Of a stretch of 64,000 nucleotides of DNA, positions 32,316 to 42,857 are shown one piece after another. Positions within the stretch are counted from its first letter, which is position 1. Each line of letters opens with the position of its first letter. The notes beneath the pieces are model-generated. The model was not told where the DNA came from. It did not search any database and saw only the letters and a list, made by a program, of their open reading frames with translations. This stretch comes from Aspidapion aeneum. Its lineage: Eukaryota > Arthropoda > Insecta > Coleoptera > Brentidae. The stretch lies in NCBI GenBank assembly GCA_963576565.1, contig CAUYVT010000040.1, positions 110,511-174,510 on the forward strand, given 5' to 3'. A program made the translations under genes and the position numbers.

Positions 32316-32838
32316 AAATATATAATTAAAACATACTTTGAGTTTTTTATTTTAGAATTATTTACTTTGAGACATCCTGTACAGCATAAGTAACCAGCTG
32401 TATTAAATAAAACAGGAACGTGTGTGGGGTCACTAAGGTTATAAACAATGCATACACAATGATAATAGATACACAGACAATCCCGATTCATTTTAACAAA
32501 TATTTTTAGAAATTATTTTATTTTATAACCAACAATTACCTAAGGCCTTTTTCACATTAAGACTTACCTAGACCAGGCTAAGCTAGTGAAGTAGCTATCT
32601 TACTAAAAAATTTAAAAAAAACACCCCATTTTACCTACTCTCGCATTGGCACCTAACTCATTGACCAATAGGGCCTTTCAACAGCCTCTGGTTGTTGCGT
32701 CATTGCTCACAACTTCTTACACACTTCTTTTAGTCCCAAGGTCAAACTATTTTCACTTCTTCAGCAACAGGCCATCCACTTCGGAGAAGTGGATGGCATG
32801 GTTACCATTGTAGCCAGAACCTCCACTACTGTACTACT

Positions 32839-34611
32839 AGCATTTATTTGGTAAGAGTTGGAGTTCCGCCCATCCAGTGCAACATAAATGGATCTATCCT
32901 TAAGGTAACTTTCAAACCAAGTGCAAAGTCTCGGCGACAATCCCGTTGCTTTGAGCTTGTTGAGCAGATTTTCATGCCAGACTTTATCGAATGCTTTAGA
33001 TATATCTAAGGCAATTGTTCTTGTTTCACCTCGCAACTCAATCGCTTTTTGCCATAAGTGAGTGACGTATGTAAGTAAATCGCCAGTTGACTTATATTTT
33101 CGAAATCCGTATTGCTTGTCGTTGATAATTTTGTACTTTTCCAAGTACTTGGTTAGGTGATTGTTCAGAACTCTTTCCATTACTTTTGATATCACCGGAA
33201 GTAGAGCAATTGGTCTATAGTTTAACGGATCTGTCTTTTTTCCTTTCTTTGGAATGGGTTGTACTGCGGCAGACTTCCATGATTATGGATATACTCCTTG
33301 CCTATAAGATAAATTGAATAATTTGGCGAAAGTTGGGGTGAGTTCGCTAGCACAATTTTTGAGTACTATCGCGGGAATGCCATCTGGACCCATTGCTTTG
33401 TTTGTATCCAACTTTTTAAGGGATTTTCGTATTTCTCTGTGACAAAAGGGTACCTCTGGCATACTGTGGGAAACCCTTTCAATGAACGGTGGAGTCTTTC
33501 CATTTGGGACTGTTAGGTTTGAGTTGGAGGAAAAGATTTTGGTCAGCATATTGGCTTTTTCCTCTGATGTTGTGGCTAAGTGAGTATTTTTATCTGTAAG
33601 TGGTGGTATGGATGACTTGGTGAAGTTTGATCCAACGGCTTTTGCAAGAGACCAAAAGGACCTAGAACTACTTGGACAATTCAGCAACTTGTTTTTTATT
33701 CTTTGATTGTATGTTTCTTTGGCGGCGTCAATAGTAATTTTGCAACTATTTCTGGCTTCTATAAATTCTGTGTGGTTTTGAGCGGTTTGTTGTCGTTTCC
33801 AAAGGTTATATGCTCTGTGTTTTTTCTGTACAGCCGTTTGACACTGGCTGTTGAACCAAGGTTTTGCATTAGCTCTGCGTTTTATTGTATGTGGGATATA
33901 TGCATCCATTCCAGATAAGATTACTTTTGTTATTTCATTACAGCAAATAGTGGGATCAGCTGTTTTAAAGCAAACCTCTTGCCATGGAAAATCCAGGTAA
34001 AACTGTTTAAGGTCATTCCATTTTGCCGATTTATAGTGCCACATTTTACGAGGAAGTGATTGTTGGCTTGGCGGTATGAACATTTCGCACTTTGTTCTTA
34101 TAAGTTTTGTGATCGGATGAACCAAGTGGGGGATCTACTTGAATTGTGTACAAGTCAGGATTTGTAGTTAGGAACAAGTCTAAAAGCGCTGCAAATTCAC
34201 CCCTTTCTGAGATACGGGTAGGTTCATCGACAAGCTGCGTTAGACCACAACTTATGGCAAAAGCTTCTGCTTCCCTGCCTTCATTATCTGTTTTGTTGTG
34301 GTGTTTTAGCCAGGGTATATTGTGGACGTTGAAATCGCCTAAAAAAACAATTTCCGCATGTGGATAGTTAGACTGTATACTATCACAGTTTTCGGATAAT
34401 GTCGCAAAAAAGTTTTGATACTCGGTGTTACTTGGCGGTCGGTAGAGGCAGCAAATGAACTTAGTAGATGACTTTGAGGTGAATTTCAGCCATATGATAT
34501 CGAGGTTCGCTGGTTCTAGCTTCTCCTCTCGATGACATGAAAGGTCATTTTTAATGTACACACAGATCCCAAAATTATGTCGAAACTCGACACAATTGGC
34601 AAATAAAAACA
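32839..34611 (-). pseudogene. LINE B copy 1, 5' part: endonuclease and RT N-terminal half
   Basis: Minus strand. From about 34,570 down: NFGICVYIKNDLSCHREEKL, FICCLYRPPSNTEYQNFF, VFLGDFNVHNIPWLKHH (endonuclease D/N), PLGSSDHK (SDH motif). A one-base insertion near 34,105 shifts the frame. The RT half continues (KAMGPDGIPAIVLKNC, SYRQGVYP), hits a TAA near 33,283 where copy 2 has a Ser codon, then reads PIPKKGKKTDPLNYRPIALL and ALDISKAFDKVW (motif A) up to the P2 TSD. The extreme 5' end of the endonuclease is missing. It joins the 17,099-18,049 part. The capsid gene resumes at 34,612. Confidence 0.9.
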
Positions 34612-35070
34612 TCTGTAAAGGCAGAAGCTGCCCGACACGTAATAATTGGATTTCAAACTAATAGAGAAGATCAACCAGGAGCTGACAGAGCAAGATTTGA
34701 TCACATCAATTTAAGAAATATTCATGTTTACTTGAATGGAGAGAGATATCCCTATAACGAGATCTTTTTGGATATTGATAAAAACCAGTTTGCATCGGCG
34801 TATAAAATGTATTCAAAATTTTAAAGTTCCTACTACGGAGTCCCTATCACTGATCCGCTATTTTCACCTTTAGAATACTTGAAGCTGGCGCCATTGCTGT
34901 ATATTGATACAACCTTTCAGAGGGATACTGTGAAATCTTCCAACATTACCATGAGAGTAACCTTTGAAACTCACAAAGACGTTCCAGCAAAAACAACCGC
35001 ATTCTGTCTCGTAATATATGATAAAATGTTTTCCTACAACCCACTGACGAAAACTGTCAGACAGGTATAA
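34612..35070 (+). pseudogene. P1 Polinton major capsid protein, C-terminal segment
   Basis: Frame resumes after LINE B: VKAEAARHVIIGFQTNRED, RARFDHINLRNIHVYLNGER, YPYNEIFLDIDKNQFASAY. An in-frame TAA at 34,822-34,824 interrupts it. Then GVPITDPLFSPLEYLKLAPL and a MRVTFETHKDVP block lead to the stop at 35,068-35,070. These are second-jelly-roll features of the Polinton capsid protein (LYIDTTF, LVIYDKMF). The segment starts with TCT directly after ACT at 17,098, so LINE B left no visible target duplication. Confidence 0.85.
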
Positions 35071-35086
35071 GTTTTTAGTGTTTACA

Positions 35087-35284
35087 ATGCCATCACATAG
35101 TGTACGGCAAAAGTTGCAACAAGAGAGATATCATCGTCGTCTGGAAAAGCATTTAAACAATTTGCAAGAGTTAAAAAGGATTTTGGAAATGTATGAAATG
35201 AAGCAGCAAGTTTTTAAAAAGTTTAATCTGTTAAAGCTAACAAAGGAATTTACAGACTTTGCAGACAAAAAACAAAAATTATAA
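35087..35284 (+). CDS. P1 small coiled-coil protein
   Basis: 65 residues from ATG 35,087 (MPSHSVRQKLQQERYHRRL); an earlier in-frame ATG at 35,078 is possible. Almost all helix-forming, with heptad-like Leu/Ile spacing (LEKHLNNLQELKRILEMYEM), so probably a coiled coil. It lies 16 bases after the capsid stop on the same strand, in the P1 late-gene cluster. Family not recognised. The frame is intact. Confidence 0.5.
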   Translation: MPSHSVRQKLQQERYHRRLEKHLNNLQELKRILEMYEMKQQVFKKFNLLKLTKEFTDFADKKQKL

Positions 35285-35362
35285 ATAAAATATATATATT
35301 TTTTTTTAATAAGCAAACTTTAATAGCGTCTGCGCACTGAATCACGCCCTCATTTTTATGAC

Positions 35363-35371
35363 CTATATAAG
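35363..35371 (+). promoter_or_regulatory. TATA-like box before the P1 35,413 gene
   Basis: TATATAAGG about 45-55 bases upstream of the ATG at 35,413 (a second ATG is at 35,425). Similar spacing to the P2 TATA box at 23,354. Confidence 0.4.
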
Positions 35372-35412
35372 GAGGAATCACTCCACGCCAGATTCATAAT
35401 TAACCAGTAACA

Positions 35413-36131
35413 GTGAATAAGAAGATGTATTACAGTGACTCCAGTTGTACCAGTTTTGGTAGTGATTACTCTTCCGGATACCATTCCGGACCTGGTTTTG
35501 AAAATGATGTTGACAACAATACTTGGAACGCCCCCCAACTAATTTGTGAAAGCATACTTCGGTTGAATGATGTGTATAATATGCTTAGTACTGGACTACA
35601 CGTTTCGCTGCTAGAAGAATTTACTCCAATTATTAAACTCGAGAATAGTGTTGATAAGAAATGGGTGTGCATAAACCCGCAAGAGTTGCCCGAGTTGATC
35701 AAAATTTTAAGAGATATTTACGAAAACTACTTTTTAAAAGGCATACAATCTGAATGAAAATTTACTAAATTTTCCATATTACCTGATATTTTGGGAGAAG
35801 TGAAAGTTGTTAAATTTGCAAGAAATAATAAAAACATCATCTTGTTTCAAAATGACTTGGAAGAATTTTTATATTTGGAATTTTTTTGCAGGACAAAATC
35901 CAAAGACTTGTTAGAATAAACTTTAGTGGTTTTTATAACCGATGTGTTAAAGTTGCGAGTACTCTGTGTTTTGATGAACAGTATTCACATGTTTTCTTTG
36001 TTTTAAATAGTTTAGCAAAGTTAGTTGATAGTTTAGAAATATGTATTATAAAAGAGCTTTTATTTATTAACTCACAAAAAGTTGTAAATGATACTTTATA
36101 TATTCGGAGCATTAATAAACATTTGCAATAA
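35413..36131 (+). pseudogene. P1 protein of unknown function, broken by a stop and a frameshift
   Basis: Starts MNKKMYYSDSSCTSFGSDYS with a Ser/Gly-rich N-terminus. Then LICESILRLNDVYNMLSTGL and LPELIKILRDIYENYFLKGI, up to a TGA at 35,755-35,757. The same frame goes on (LPDILGEVKVVKFARNN, LFQNDLEEFLYLEFF), then shifts near 35,880 to KIQRLVRINFSGFYNRCVKV ending at 36,129-36,131. Together about 235 codons, mostly helical. I do not recognise the family. It is the last + gene of P1 and faces the polymerase on minus. Confidence 0.6.
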
Positions 36132-36430
36132 AAACAATGTTTTTTTTTTATTTGATAATCCCTTTATTATAGGCTTAAAATAAAAAATAGCATTCTGTAC
36201 AATTCCTTCCTTTAAACACTACATCCCTTAAATAATAGGAATTAAAATAAACAAATAAAAAAAAAATGAGATATCCTACACCACTAAAATTTATACATTT
36301 TTAGTTATACGTTTTTAAGAAGACACATAAAAAATAGTACAATTCAAATTTTTTCTACAAACTAAAAAAAAAATACATTAATTTAATCACTGATAGTGTG
36401 CATGTCGTGTTCGGTATTAGGAATCTTTTA
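36132..36430. other. Spacer between convergent P1 genes
   Basis: AT-rich, no gene. It holds AATAAA-type sequences on both strands (for example AATAAA at about 36,128-36,133 region and ATAATAAAAG after the polymerase stop), suited to shared 3' ends of the two convergent genes. Confidence 0.5.
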
Positions 36431-39400
36431 TTATCGTTCTGTTAGGTTCTTGTTAATGACATATTTCTTAACACCTTTTGACTTTTTGGTTTCTTTCGAA
36501 AGAGATTTCACGTAATATGCCTTAACACCGGTTTCTATGAACGTTTGAATTGGATCTCCAGCAAATGCATCCTTCATTCTACCCAATATAGAGAGATTTT
36601 TTGTTATATTATATTGGGTATTCTCATCTATCGAAGTTTTGGGGATTTTCTTTGATAAATTTATAAAAATCGTCAGTAAAAACCTTAATTATTTGAGAAT
36701 CTGTGTCGCAGTACATCATTGTCGCATTCGATCCAAATTCCTTCTCTATAACGTTATAGAAAAACTCATACATCACCGTTTCAGGAAGATCTAGAATACA
36801 GAAACCCAAATATATGGGTTTGTTATAGCAAATTTTTAATTTTTCCATCTGGATGGCAACAAGGTTTTCGGTAAAGATTGAGGAACTTTTGTAATTTGGT
36901 CTGCTCAATAGGGATCTTGCACCTTCCCTTCTTAAATAACTGTTCCAACTTATTACAAGTTTGATGTCATTATATTTGTCTACATTTTCCATTGTTTTTC
37001 CAAAGACGGCATTGTTGAATAATTTGTATAAATCACGTTCAAGATTGCTTTTACTTTTATTTCGTAAGTCGGTATTTGTATCCATGTATTCTTTCAACCA
37101 CTCTGATTGTTGAAACTCGATTATTCTGTAAATTTTGGTAATCTTTAGACCATTTTGAAGCGCCTGTTTTAAATTCCTGTAATGTATGATGTATTTGTTT
37201 TTATCATTTAGATTTGGAATTAGTTTGGGAATTTTGGATTTTGATCCCGGTGGTATTATGTTCTCAGCTAAAAAGGGAAAATCGGCATGTTTGTCATGCA
37301 ATTCTCTGGTATATCGAGGTCATTAAAATTTGAAGTTTCTTGTTCTTTTAAACATCTAAATCCTCCTGTTGGAAGAGTTTGAGACATGCTATGCCCGTAT
37401 AGATTCGTTGCATCAAGATACATTATGTAGGAAGAGGGTTTACTTGGATAATATTCGGGTAGGTATTTGTTATTTGCATAGTGTAATCTCTCACTACACT
37501 GACTAATTCCACCCCTTATTCCTTTTTTAAAGAAATGGAGCATGTCGATGTCTGTAAGCAGCTCCAATTCGACTTTAGTAATTTTCAACATGCGGTCAAA
37601 TGATAAGGATGGACGAGTAAAGTATTGAGCAGGATCAAGCCTGTATGTATTTATCGATTTGCTCCTAAATTCTTCAAAAACATTGGTTAGTAACAAACAA
37701 TGATTTAATAAATATAAGTCGGCATATTCACCCAAATTCTGACAGTTAAACACCTCCCACACTTTCTTTGCTCGCTCGTAATCATCATCAGATATATGTT
37801 CTTCTCTTAGATGATCATAAAATTGATCTTTTGTTGGCAGGTTTTTGTCCTCCAATTTATTTAAGTCTGTTAAATAACTGTAGGGAATCAAATTTTTCTT
37901 GGGTGTCAAAGTGTTTTCTTGTCTCCAAAAACATATTAGTATCAAATCCCTTACTAAGAGTATCCAGCGAGCCTGCCAAAAATTTAAAGCTGTCTAGAAA
38001 TCGCATTTTTAAATATTTGTTTACCATCTTTCCCTCTGAGTCTTTATAGCTGTCTACATAGAGTGATTTGGTGAATGAAATGTAATTTTCCTTGTTTTTC
38101 GCTATCACATCAATATTGTCTTCATGGCAACACAGCTCCTTGATAAACATGTGACAGTCATAACCTCTTAGATTGTGAAAAAATATTGGTACGAATGATG
38201 GTATCTTATGTTGTACGTTGCATATTGAGTGTGTGGCAAGATAGCGCTTTTTCCCTGTTATGTGACAATGATCAGTCACAATTTTTTCTTCTGTTGTAAA
38301 AGGTTCATCACAAATGCCACACGTTTTTGCTGATTGTTTTAAAAACCTTTCTTGTGTGGTCAAAGGTGTCATTGGAGTGATTTCTTTTAAGTATTGCAAA
38401 TGCATATGGTATATGTATAATATTTTTAATTGTATATGATCTGTTGGGATCTGGTTCACAAACTTCCATTGGTTGCAAAGTTGTCTCACAGTCTGCATAG
38501 ACCAGGAATGGTATTTTTAATTGTTTTTCATAGCTATTAAACTTTAAAATACTTTCCTTAATCAATCTACCATATTTATCTTTCTTCCATTCAGTGGAAG
38601 GTGTTTTCACATAAACCTGGCCACAATCCTGTTGCTGATGACGTAGCAAATGTTGTGGAGTATAAAAGTGAATCAAACAACCATCACAAAAATAAAGTTT
38701 GGTATTGTATGATGTAATATGACTTCTTACCAAACGTGAAAGGTCTTTTATCCAACAGTAGTGGGTTTTAACACCTTCAAATAGTAATAGTAAGTTGATA
38801 TGCTTCTGAAGTCGTCGTCCAGAATAATGAAGTGGTCCCACAACTTCATATTTATTATTTTCGGATTGTTACTCCAATCCATATACATTTATCGATCGAT
38901 CATTTAAAGTTTCAAATTTAGATATATCTTTTACTTGAACTGGCATTTCGATACCTGTAAAGTCCAGAACTGATGAATAATGGGGATATGATGTGGTTCT
39001 CTTGGAGCTTTCCTGAGCTGGATACAAAGCTGATGTGACTGCCCATGCAAAACAAGCATTATCGCTATTTTGAACATTCACTACAGCCTCTTTACTCTCT
39101 ATACTTTTCGGTAACTTGATATATGAGTTACCTTTGAGAGGTGTATACCTATTTATGTTGACTTCCAGGTGAAAAATCCTGTGCAAGGCCCAACCTGATC
39201 CACTCTCCTGGAATTCTGTACTTTGAGCCAGCATTTAATCCACAAAAGACAGGTCGGAGCCTTCACATACTATCAGATTGGAAGTATTGAATGATTTTAT
39301 TGAGCATATTTCTTTGATTGGATGCAAAAACTCTGCAAATAACTCCATATTAACCTTTACAGTACAATGTTCGTCGATTGATTTTTGTAATAACTGCAAC

Positions 39401-39902
39401 ACTTGGTTCTTCATCTCAGCAAAACATCTTTTCTAGTCCATTTCGGAATTCCGACAAAGTAATCTATAACTTGCCAACCTCGAATTAAAAGAGTTTGTAA
39501 AATAAATACCTCATCAGACAGTTGTTTACATGATTTATTCCGGTGTGCTTCACTGCGTTGATGTGCCATCAAATATCGTTTCTGGATATCGACATCACAG
39601 ATTGTGCATAGCTCCGTTTCAATATTAGAGCTCTTTTTTGATGTTGAAGGTAAATCAACACGAGTTTTTAACTTACATTCCTTTTTCTGGTGTCGTCTTA
39701 AATGTTCTTCACGGGAAAAATTCTTTTCACATCTTTCACATCGATTTTCAATTTTTTGTTTCTTCGAAGGGCTATGGTCGGCGGTGGCTTCAACCTTACA
39801 ATTATCTCGTTGATGACGTCTTAAACCTTTAAGATATGCAAAAGATTTGTTGCAAACAGTGCACAAATGCATTTTTATATACTGAATATAAAAAACTTTC
39901 AC
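36431..39902 (-). pseudogene. P1 Polinton protein-primed family-B DNA polymerase with N-terminal zinc fingers
   Basis: About 1,150 codons, minus strand, broken into at least six frames. N-terminus: C2H2-type fingers (CTVCNKSFAYLKGLRRHQ, CERCEKNFSREEHLRRHQ, CTICDVDIQKRYLMAHQ). Then VQNSDNACFAWAVTSALYP, a third cluster with ICDEPF ... DHCHITGKKR (HNH-like zinc site), exonuclease motifs VYADCETTL and FHNLRGYDCHMF, and polymerase motifs MYLDATNLYGHSM (A), DLYKLFNNAVFGKTMENV (B) and MMYCDTDSQII (C). The C-terminus (GRMKDAFAGDPIQ, VKAYYVKS) stops at 36,431-36,433. Frameshifts near 39,410, 38,850, 38,320-38,490, 37,860-37,940, 37,270-37,300 and 36,625, plus a stop near 39,240, show it is dead, although the catalytic motifs survive. 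It would replicate the Polinton genome from protein-primed ends. Confidence 0.92.
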
Positions 39903-39973
39903 TGATCGTTTACCACTTTTAACAGTTTTAAATATGATGCAATTTGCACTGACTTTCGTTTAACCTACTTTAG

Positions 39974-39983
39974 TTTATATATA
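39974..39983 (-). promoter_or_regulatory. TATA-like box upstream of the P1 polymerase
   Basis: TATATATAAA on the minus strand, about 70-80 bases before the start codon at 39,902 (or about 105 before the inner ATG at 39,872). Confidence 0.35.
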
Positions 39984-40039
39984 GTTATGTGTACAAGCAA
40001 CTGCTCGCGGTCCACCAATGAAAAGCCAGGAACGTTGTT

Positions 40040-40052
40040 GAAGGTTCTCGAA
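40040..40052 (-). promoter_or_regulatory. Heat-shock-element-like motif upstream of the P1 polymerase
   Basis: GAAGGTTCTCGAA: three alternating nGAAn/nTTCn pentamers (GAA 40,040, TTC 40,045, GAA 40,050), the canonical heat-shock factor binding layout, followed by a weaker TTTC at 40,056. It lies about 60 bases upstream of the TATA-like box for the polymerase. Chance occurrence is possible. Confidence 0.4.
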
Positions 40053-40059
40053 TACTTTC

Positions 40060-40852
40060 GAGCCCAAGCGCTGCAGTGGAACCGCGAGTCCGAATGACCT
40101 ACGTAAAAATCAGGCCTCAGCCGGACATACAACCAAAACAAGACATTTTTTAAGTTTAATTATTCATTATTTTACAATCAGCAATTTAATCACAGTTTGT
40201 AAGTATGTTTTTAAAATCGTTTGTTAACAGTTATTTATTTTACAATAGAATCAGCGCATATAAGTATTAGGATTGCATCATAACGCAAAACAGTTGAAAT
40301 GAAAATCCATTATGTATTGTAAACTTTTGACAGATTCTTCTGAATAAAGAAATGTTGAACTTTAAACTACTAACACAGAATATCAAGATTTCTAACTTAA
40401 TCACACAATGTAGTACACAAACCTAAGCTTCTTAACATTTAATAAACCATAATAATTCAAAGGTAATATTTAGACAACCTGTGTCGTGGTACTAGGGACA
40501 AATACATCGCGCAGCGCCATCTATTCACAGCATTCGAAAGATAGACATGTATTAATTGAAAGCAGCAACGCTAACGGCTAACGCCATCTCTTCACAGCAC
40601 TCGAAAGCTAGATATTTTTATATTGAAAAATACCAATGCATAGTTTCAAATACAGATTTCTGTATTGAAAAGTACAAATGGATATTTTTGATCGCAGATT
40701 TCTGTAATTTTTATGTTATATTTACAGAAAACTGTATTATTATTACATTTTGCAAAATGCATGAATTTGTTTATCAAACCTGACCTGTGTTGGTTATTTC
40801 GTTAAATTTTTGGTTCGGTTAGTCACATTTCTTGAATTGACTTTAAGATAAT
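40060..40852. other. Non-coding; includes a short tandem duplication
   Basis: No gene seen. A ~75-base direct duplication lies at about 40,508-40,555 and 40,582-40,625 (GCCATCT ... TTCACAGCA ... TCGAAAG). The right end of P1 should fall in or near this stretch, but I could not identify its terminal repeat. Confidence 0.4.
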
Positions 40853-40994
40853 TAGCTCACACTACTACTATACTATAATAGTGTGAGCTATGGTGATCCT
40901 AATTTTTTCGGAAAAAAAAAGTTGCTCCGATTTTAAAAATTTTTATATATCTTTGCGTTTCACATGATTTTGAAACTTTTTTGTTGCGCCGTCG

Positions 40995-41028
<34 letters not shown>

Positions 41029-41480
41029 ATGTCTGTCTGTAACGACCAACGCGCATAACTCAAAAACGGCTTGCCCGATTTTAATGAAATTTGGTACCCT
41101 GGCTGGGTTTTGGGTCGAGATGGTACCATTTAAAAATGAACAAAATCCACCAAACACAAGCCAAATAAAAGGGTGGGGGTAGATTTCAAAAATTAGAGTT
41201 TATGTAAAAATATAGCGTGTGTGATATCAAACGAAAGGTAATTGAGTCCGGAGTTAAACAAAATACATTTTAATTAAAATAAAAAAAAGGGTGGGGGTAA
41301 ATTTCAAAAATTAGTGTTTAAGTCAAAACGTGGCTTGTATAGTATCAAACGAAAGGTAATTGAGTATGGAGTTCAATAAAATATACTTCAGTTTTTAGAT
41401 ATATTAGCTTTCACGTAGATACACTATAACTATAGTATCCAGTGTGAGCTTAGGTGCCCTTAGATTGGCAGAGTATTTTT
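40853..41480. repeat. Dispersed repeat with AGCTCACAC ends and (GTCT)n
   Basis: Begins with a palindrome-like block (AGCTCACACTA ... TAGTGTGAGCT, 40,855-40,891) and ends near 41,440-41,452 with CAGTGTGAGCT, giving inverted ends of about 45 bases. Inside are (GTCT)n at about 40,991-41,040, a CAACGCGCATAACTCAAAAACGG segment typical of insect dispersed repeats, and a ~115-base tandem duplication (about 41,170-41,285 and 41,289-41,395, sharing AAACGAAAGGTAATTGAGT). Its right 150 bases recur in inverse orientation at 59,925-60,078. Confidence 0.7.
40991..41040. repeat. (GTCT)n microsatellite
   Basis: About 12 tetranucleotide units with one variant (TATG). Confidence 0.9.
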
Positions 41481-41639
41481 TTATGTTTTTATAATTTCAA
41501 CTATAGTAGCACGCGGTTAGCTCAATTTGATGCTAGGGTAACACGCGGGTTCTCGTTGCTTTTTCTCAATATCGTCTAAAAAAACACAAGAGTACTTGGG
41601 CTAGAACTTCTGGATTTTTTATAATTTTGACAATTTTTT

Positions 41640-41905
41640 TTGACTACACATTTTCAATTAATTTTTGCTTCGGTTTGCTCGATTTTCGTAAAATTAACTG
41701 ATTTTAGAGGTCGTCGAATAGCGCGACAGATTCGGTTTGCTCGATTTTTTCATTCAATTTTTGCTTACGTTCGCTCGTTTTTAGTAAAATTGACTGATTT
41801 TAGAGGTCGATTGCTTCGGTTCACTCGATTTTTTCGTTCAATTTTTGCTACGGTTCGCTCGTTTTTCGTAAAATTGACTAATTTTAGAGGTCGTCGAATA
41901 AGGCT
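41640..41905. repeat. Degenerate tandem repeat, ~80-bp units
   Basis: Three to four units each containing CAATTTTTGCT, CGGTTTGCTCGATTTT or TTCGCTCGTTTTT, GTAAAATTGACTGATTTT and AGAGGTCG. The open frame through it is a by-product of the period. Confidence 0.75.
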
Positions 41906-41964
41906 CCGCCCACCCCCCTCCCAAAAGTGCCCTAGAACCCCTATAAACCCACCACTCTTCTATT

Positions 41965-42190
41965 TTTTTTTCCCATAGCCAACTTTGTTATTTCTTATGA
42001 CCGCCATATTGGATGTATACTTCAATAAGAGCATAAAAGGAGCATATAAACCTTTGGATGACGGAAAATGGGAATTTATTTAAAAAAATAGTTTTTCACT
42101 TAGTTGGCTGTTAAACAAATGCCGTAGTTGTGTTTGTTGTCATACCTACCTTTCAAAAAAATTTCATTTATTTGATTTATATGCAAATCT
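41965..42190 (+). repeat. Dispersed repeat, copy 1
   Basis: Shares an ordered set of segments with 56,765-57,000 in the same orientation: GCCAACTTTGTT, a CCATATTG block, the GTCGTAATTGTGTTTGCG/GCCGTAGTTGTGTTTGTT block, ATCATACCTAC and CATTTATTTG. Diverged; type unknown. Confidence 0.6.
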
Positions 42191-42857
42191 TTAAGGGGTC
42201 GATAGATATAAATATTTTAAGAAAATGAAAATACCGTGTCAAAGGATTTTTTTTTAAATTTACTTTAAATACTAATAATTGCATCCCCTATACGTTTTCA
42301 GTGAGCCACCCTGTGTATTCCTTTAAATTATATATATTTTACCTCTTTATAAAACCTATAAAGAGGCCTGAATGATGACACGCATGTTTTATCACTCTAC
42401 TTGTTTTGTTAAAAGAGTTTTGATTTTTTTTTCTGGGTAATAAATTTTGTACATTAAATACATAAAATATGTATAAAATGGCAAATAAATATATTTTATT
42501 TACCTTACTAAACTGATAACGGTAATTGCCACATATGATTGAACAAGCTTACCTATGTATGTATTAACGCTAAAAAAATAATGACAGATGTGGCTTTACT
42601 CGGGCGTTGCGATCTCTGTATTGAGCGTTGTTATATAATACGAACAATTCTCGCGCGCTCGCTTAAGGCGCTTCTAGCTGTAGATATTTAGGAATTAAAA
42701 ACTGATTACAGTAATGACGTTCTAGTAGGGTACGCATATAAAATATTATTAAAAAAAAAATCAGAATAATATTTGTTTTAAACAAACGGTGATACATACT
42801 TATAAAATATAATAATATAATATAATATAAACTAAAATCAGTTCTGCAACACCTATT
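42191..42857. other. Non-coding, AT-rich
   Basis: No gene or clear repeat structure, apart from an (ATAAT)n-like stretch just before LINE B copy 2 (about 42,805-42,830). Confidence 0.5.

Larger units (their letters stand above)
18050..32838. mobile_element. P2: Polinton/Maverick deletion derivative with ~4.9-kb TIRs and 6-bp TSD
   Basis: A 14,789-bp element. Ends are AGTAGTACAG ... CTGTACTACT, with AG/CT termini as in Polintons, flanked by AGCATT at 18,044-18,049 and at 32,839-32,844. Without it, LINE B reads straight through. The arms (18,050-~22,988 and ~27,981-32,838) are near-identical inverted copies. The unique core of about 5 kb holds a 57-residue CxxC protein, a repeat protein, and on the minus strand an ATPase fragment, a conserved 404-residue protein and an integrase. 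DNA polymerase, protease and capsid genes are absent, so it depended on another Polinton for replication. Integrase and TIR genes are intact and the arms barely diverged, which points to a fairly recent insertion. Confidence 0.93.
27981..32838 (-). repeat. P2 right terminal inverted repeat
   Basis: Inverted copy of 18,050-~22,988, shorter by about 80 bases because it lacks the 77-bp tandem duplication. The inner edge is where the arms part after CCAATATAGTA. Only scattered base changes are visible, for example in the short spacer ORFs. Confidence 0.92.

Noticed and set aside
18050..32838. The long inverted repeat as an assembly artefact
   Set aside because: The element has a 6-bp TSD, Polinton-type ends, a unique core, small arm differences and splits a LINE exactly. 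An artefact would not produce these.
40964..41182. 72-codon frame with SVCLSVCLSV run
   Set aside because: Translation of the (GTCT)n microsatellite.
41640..41978. 112-codon frame with repeated FVKLTDFRGR
   Set aside because: Follows the ~80-bp tandem repeat and shows no known domain.
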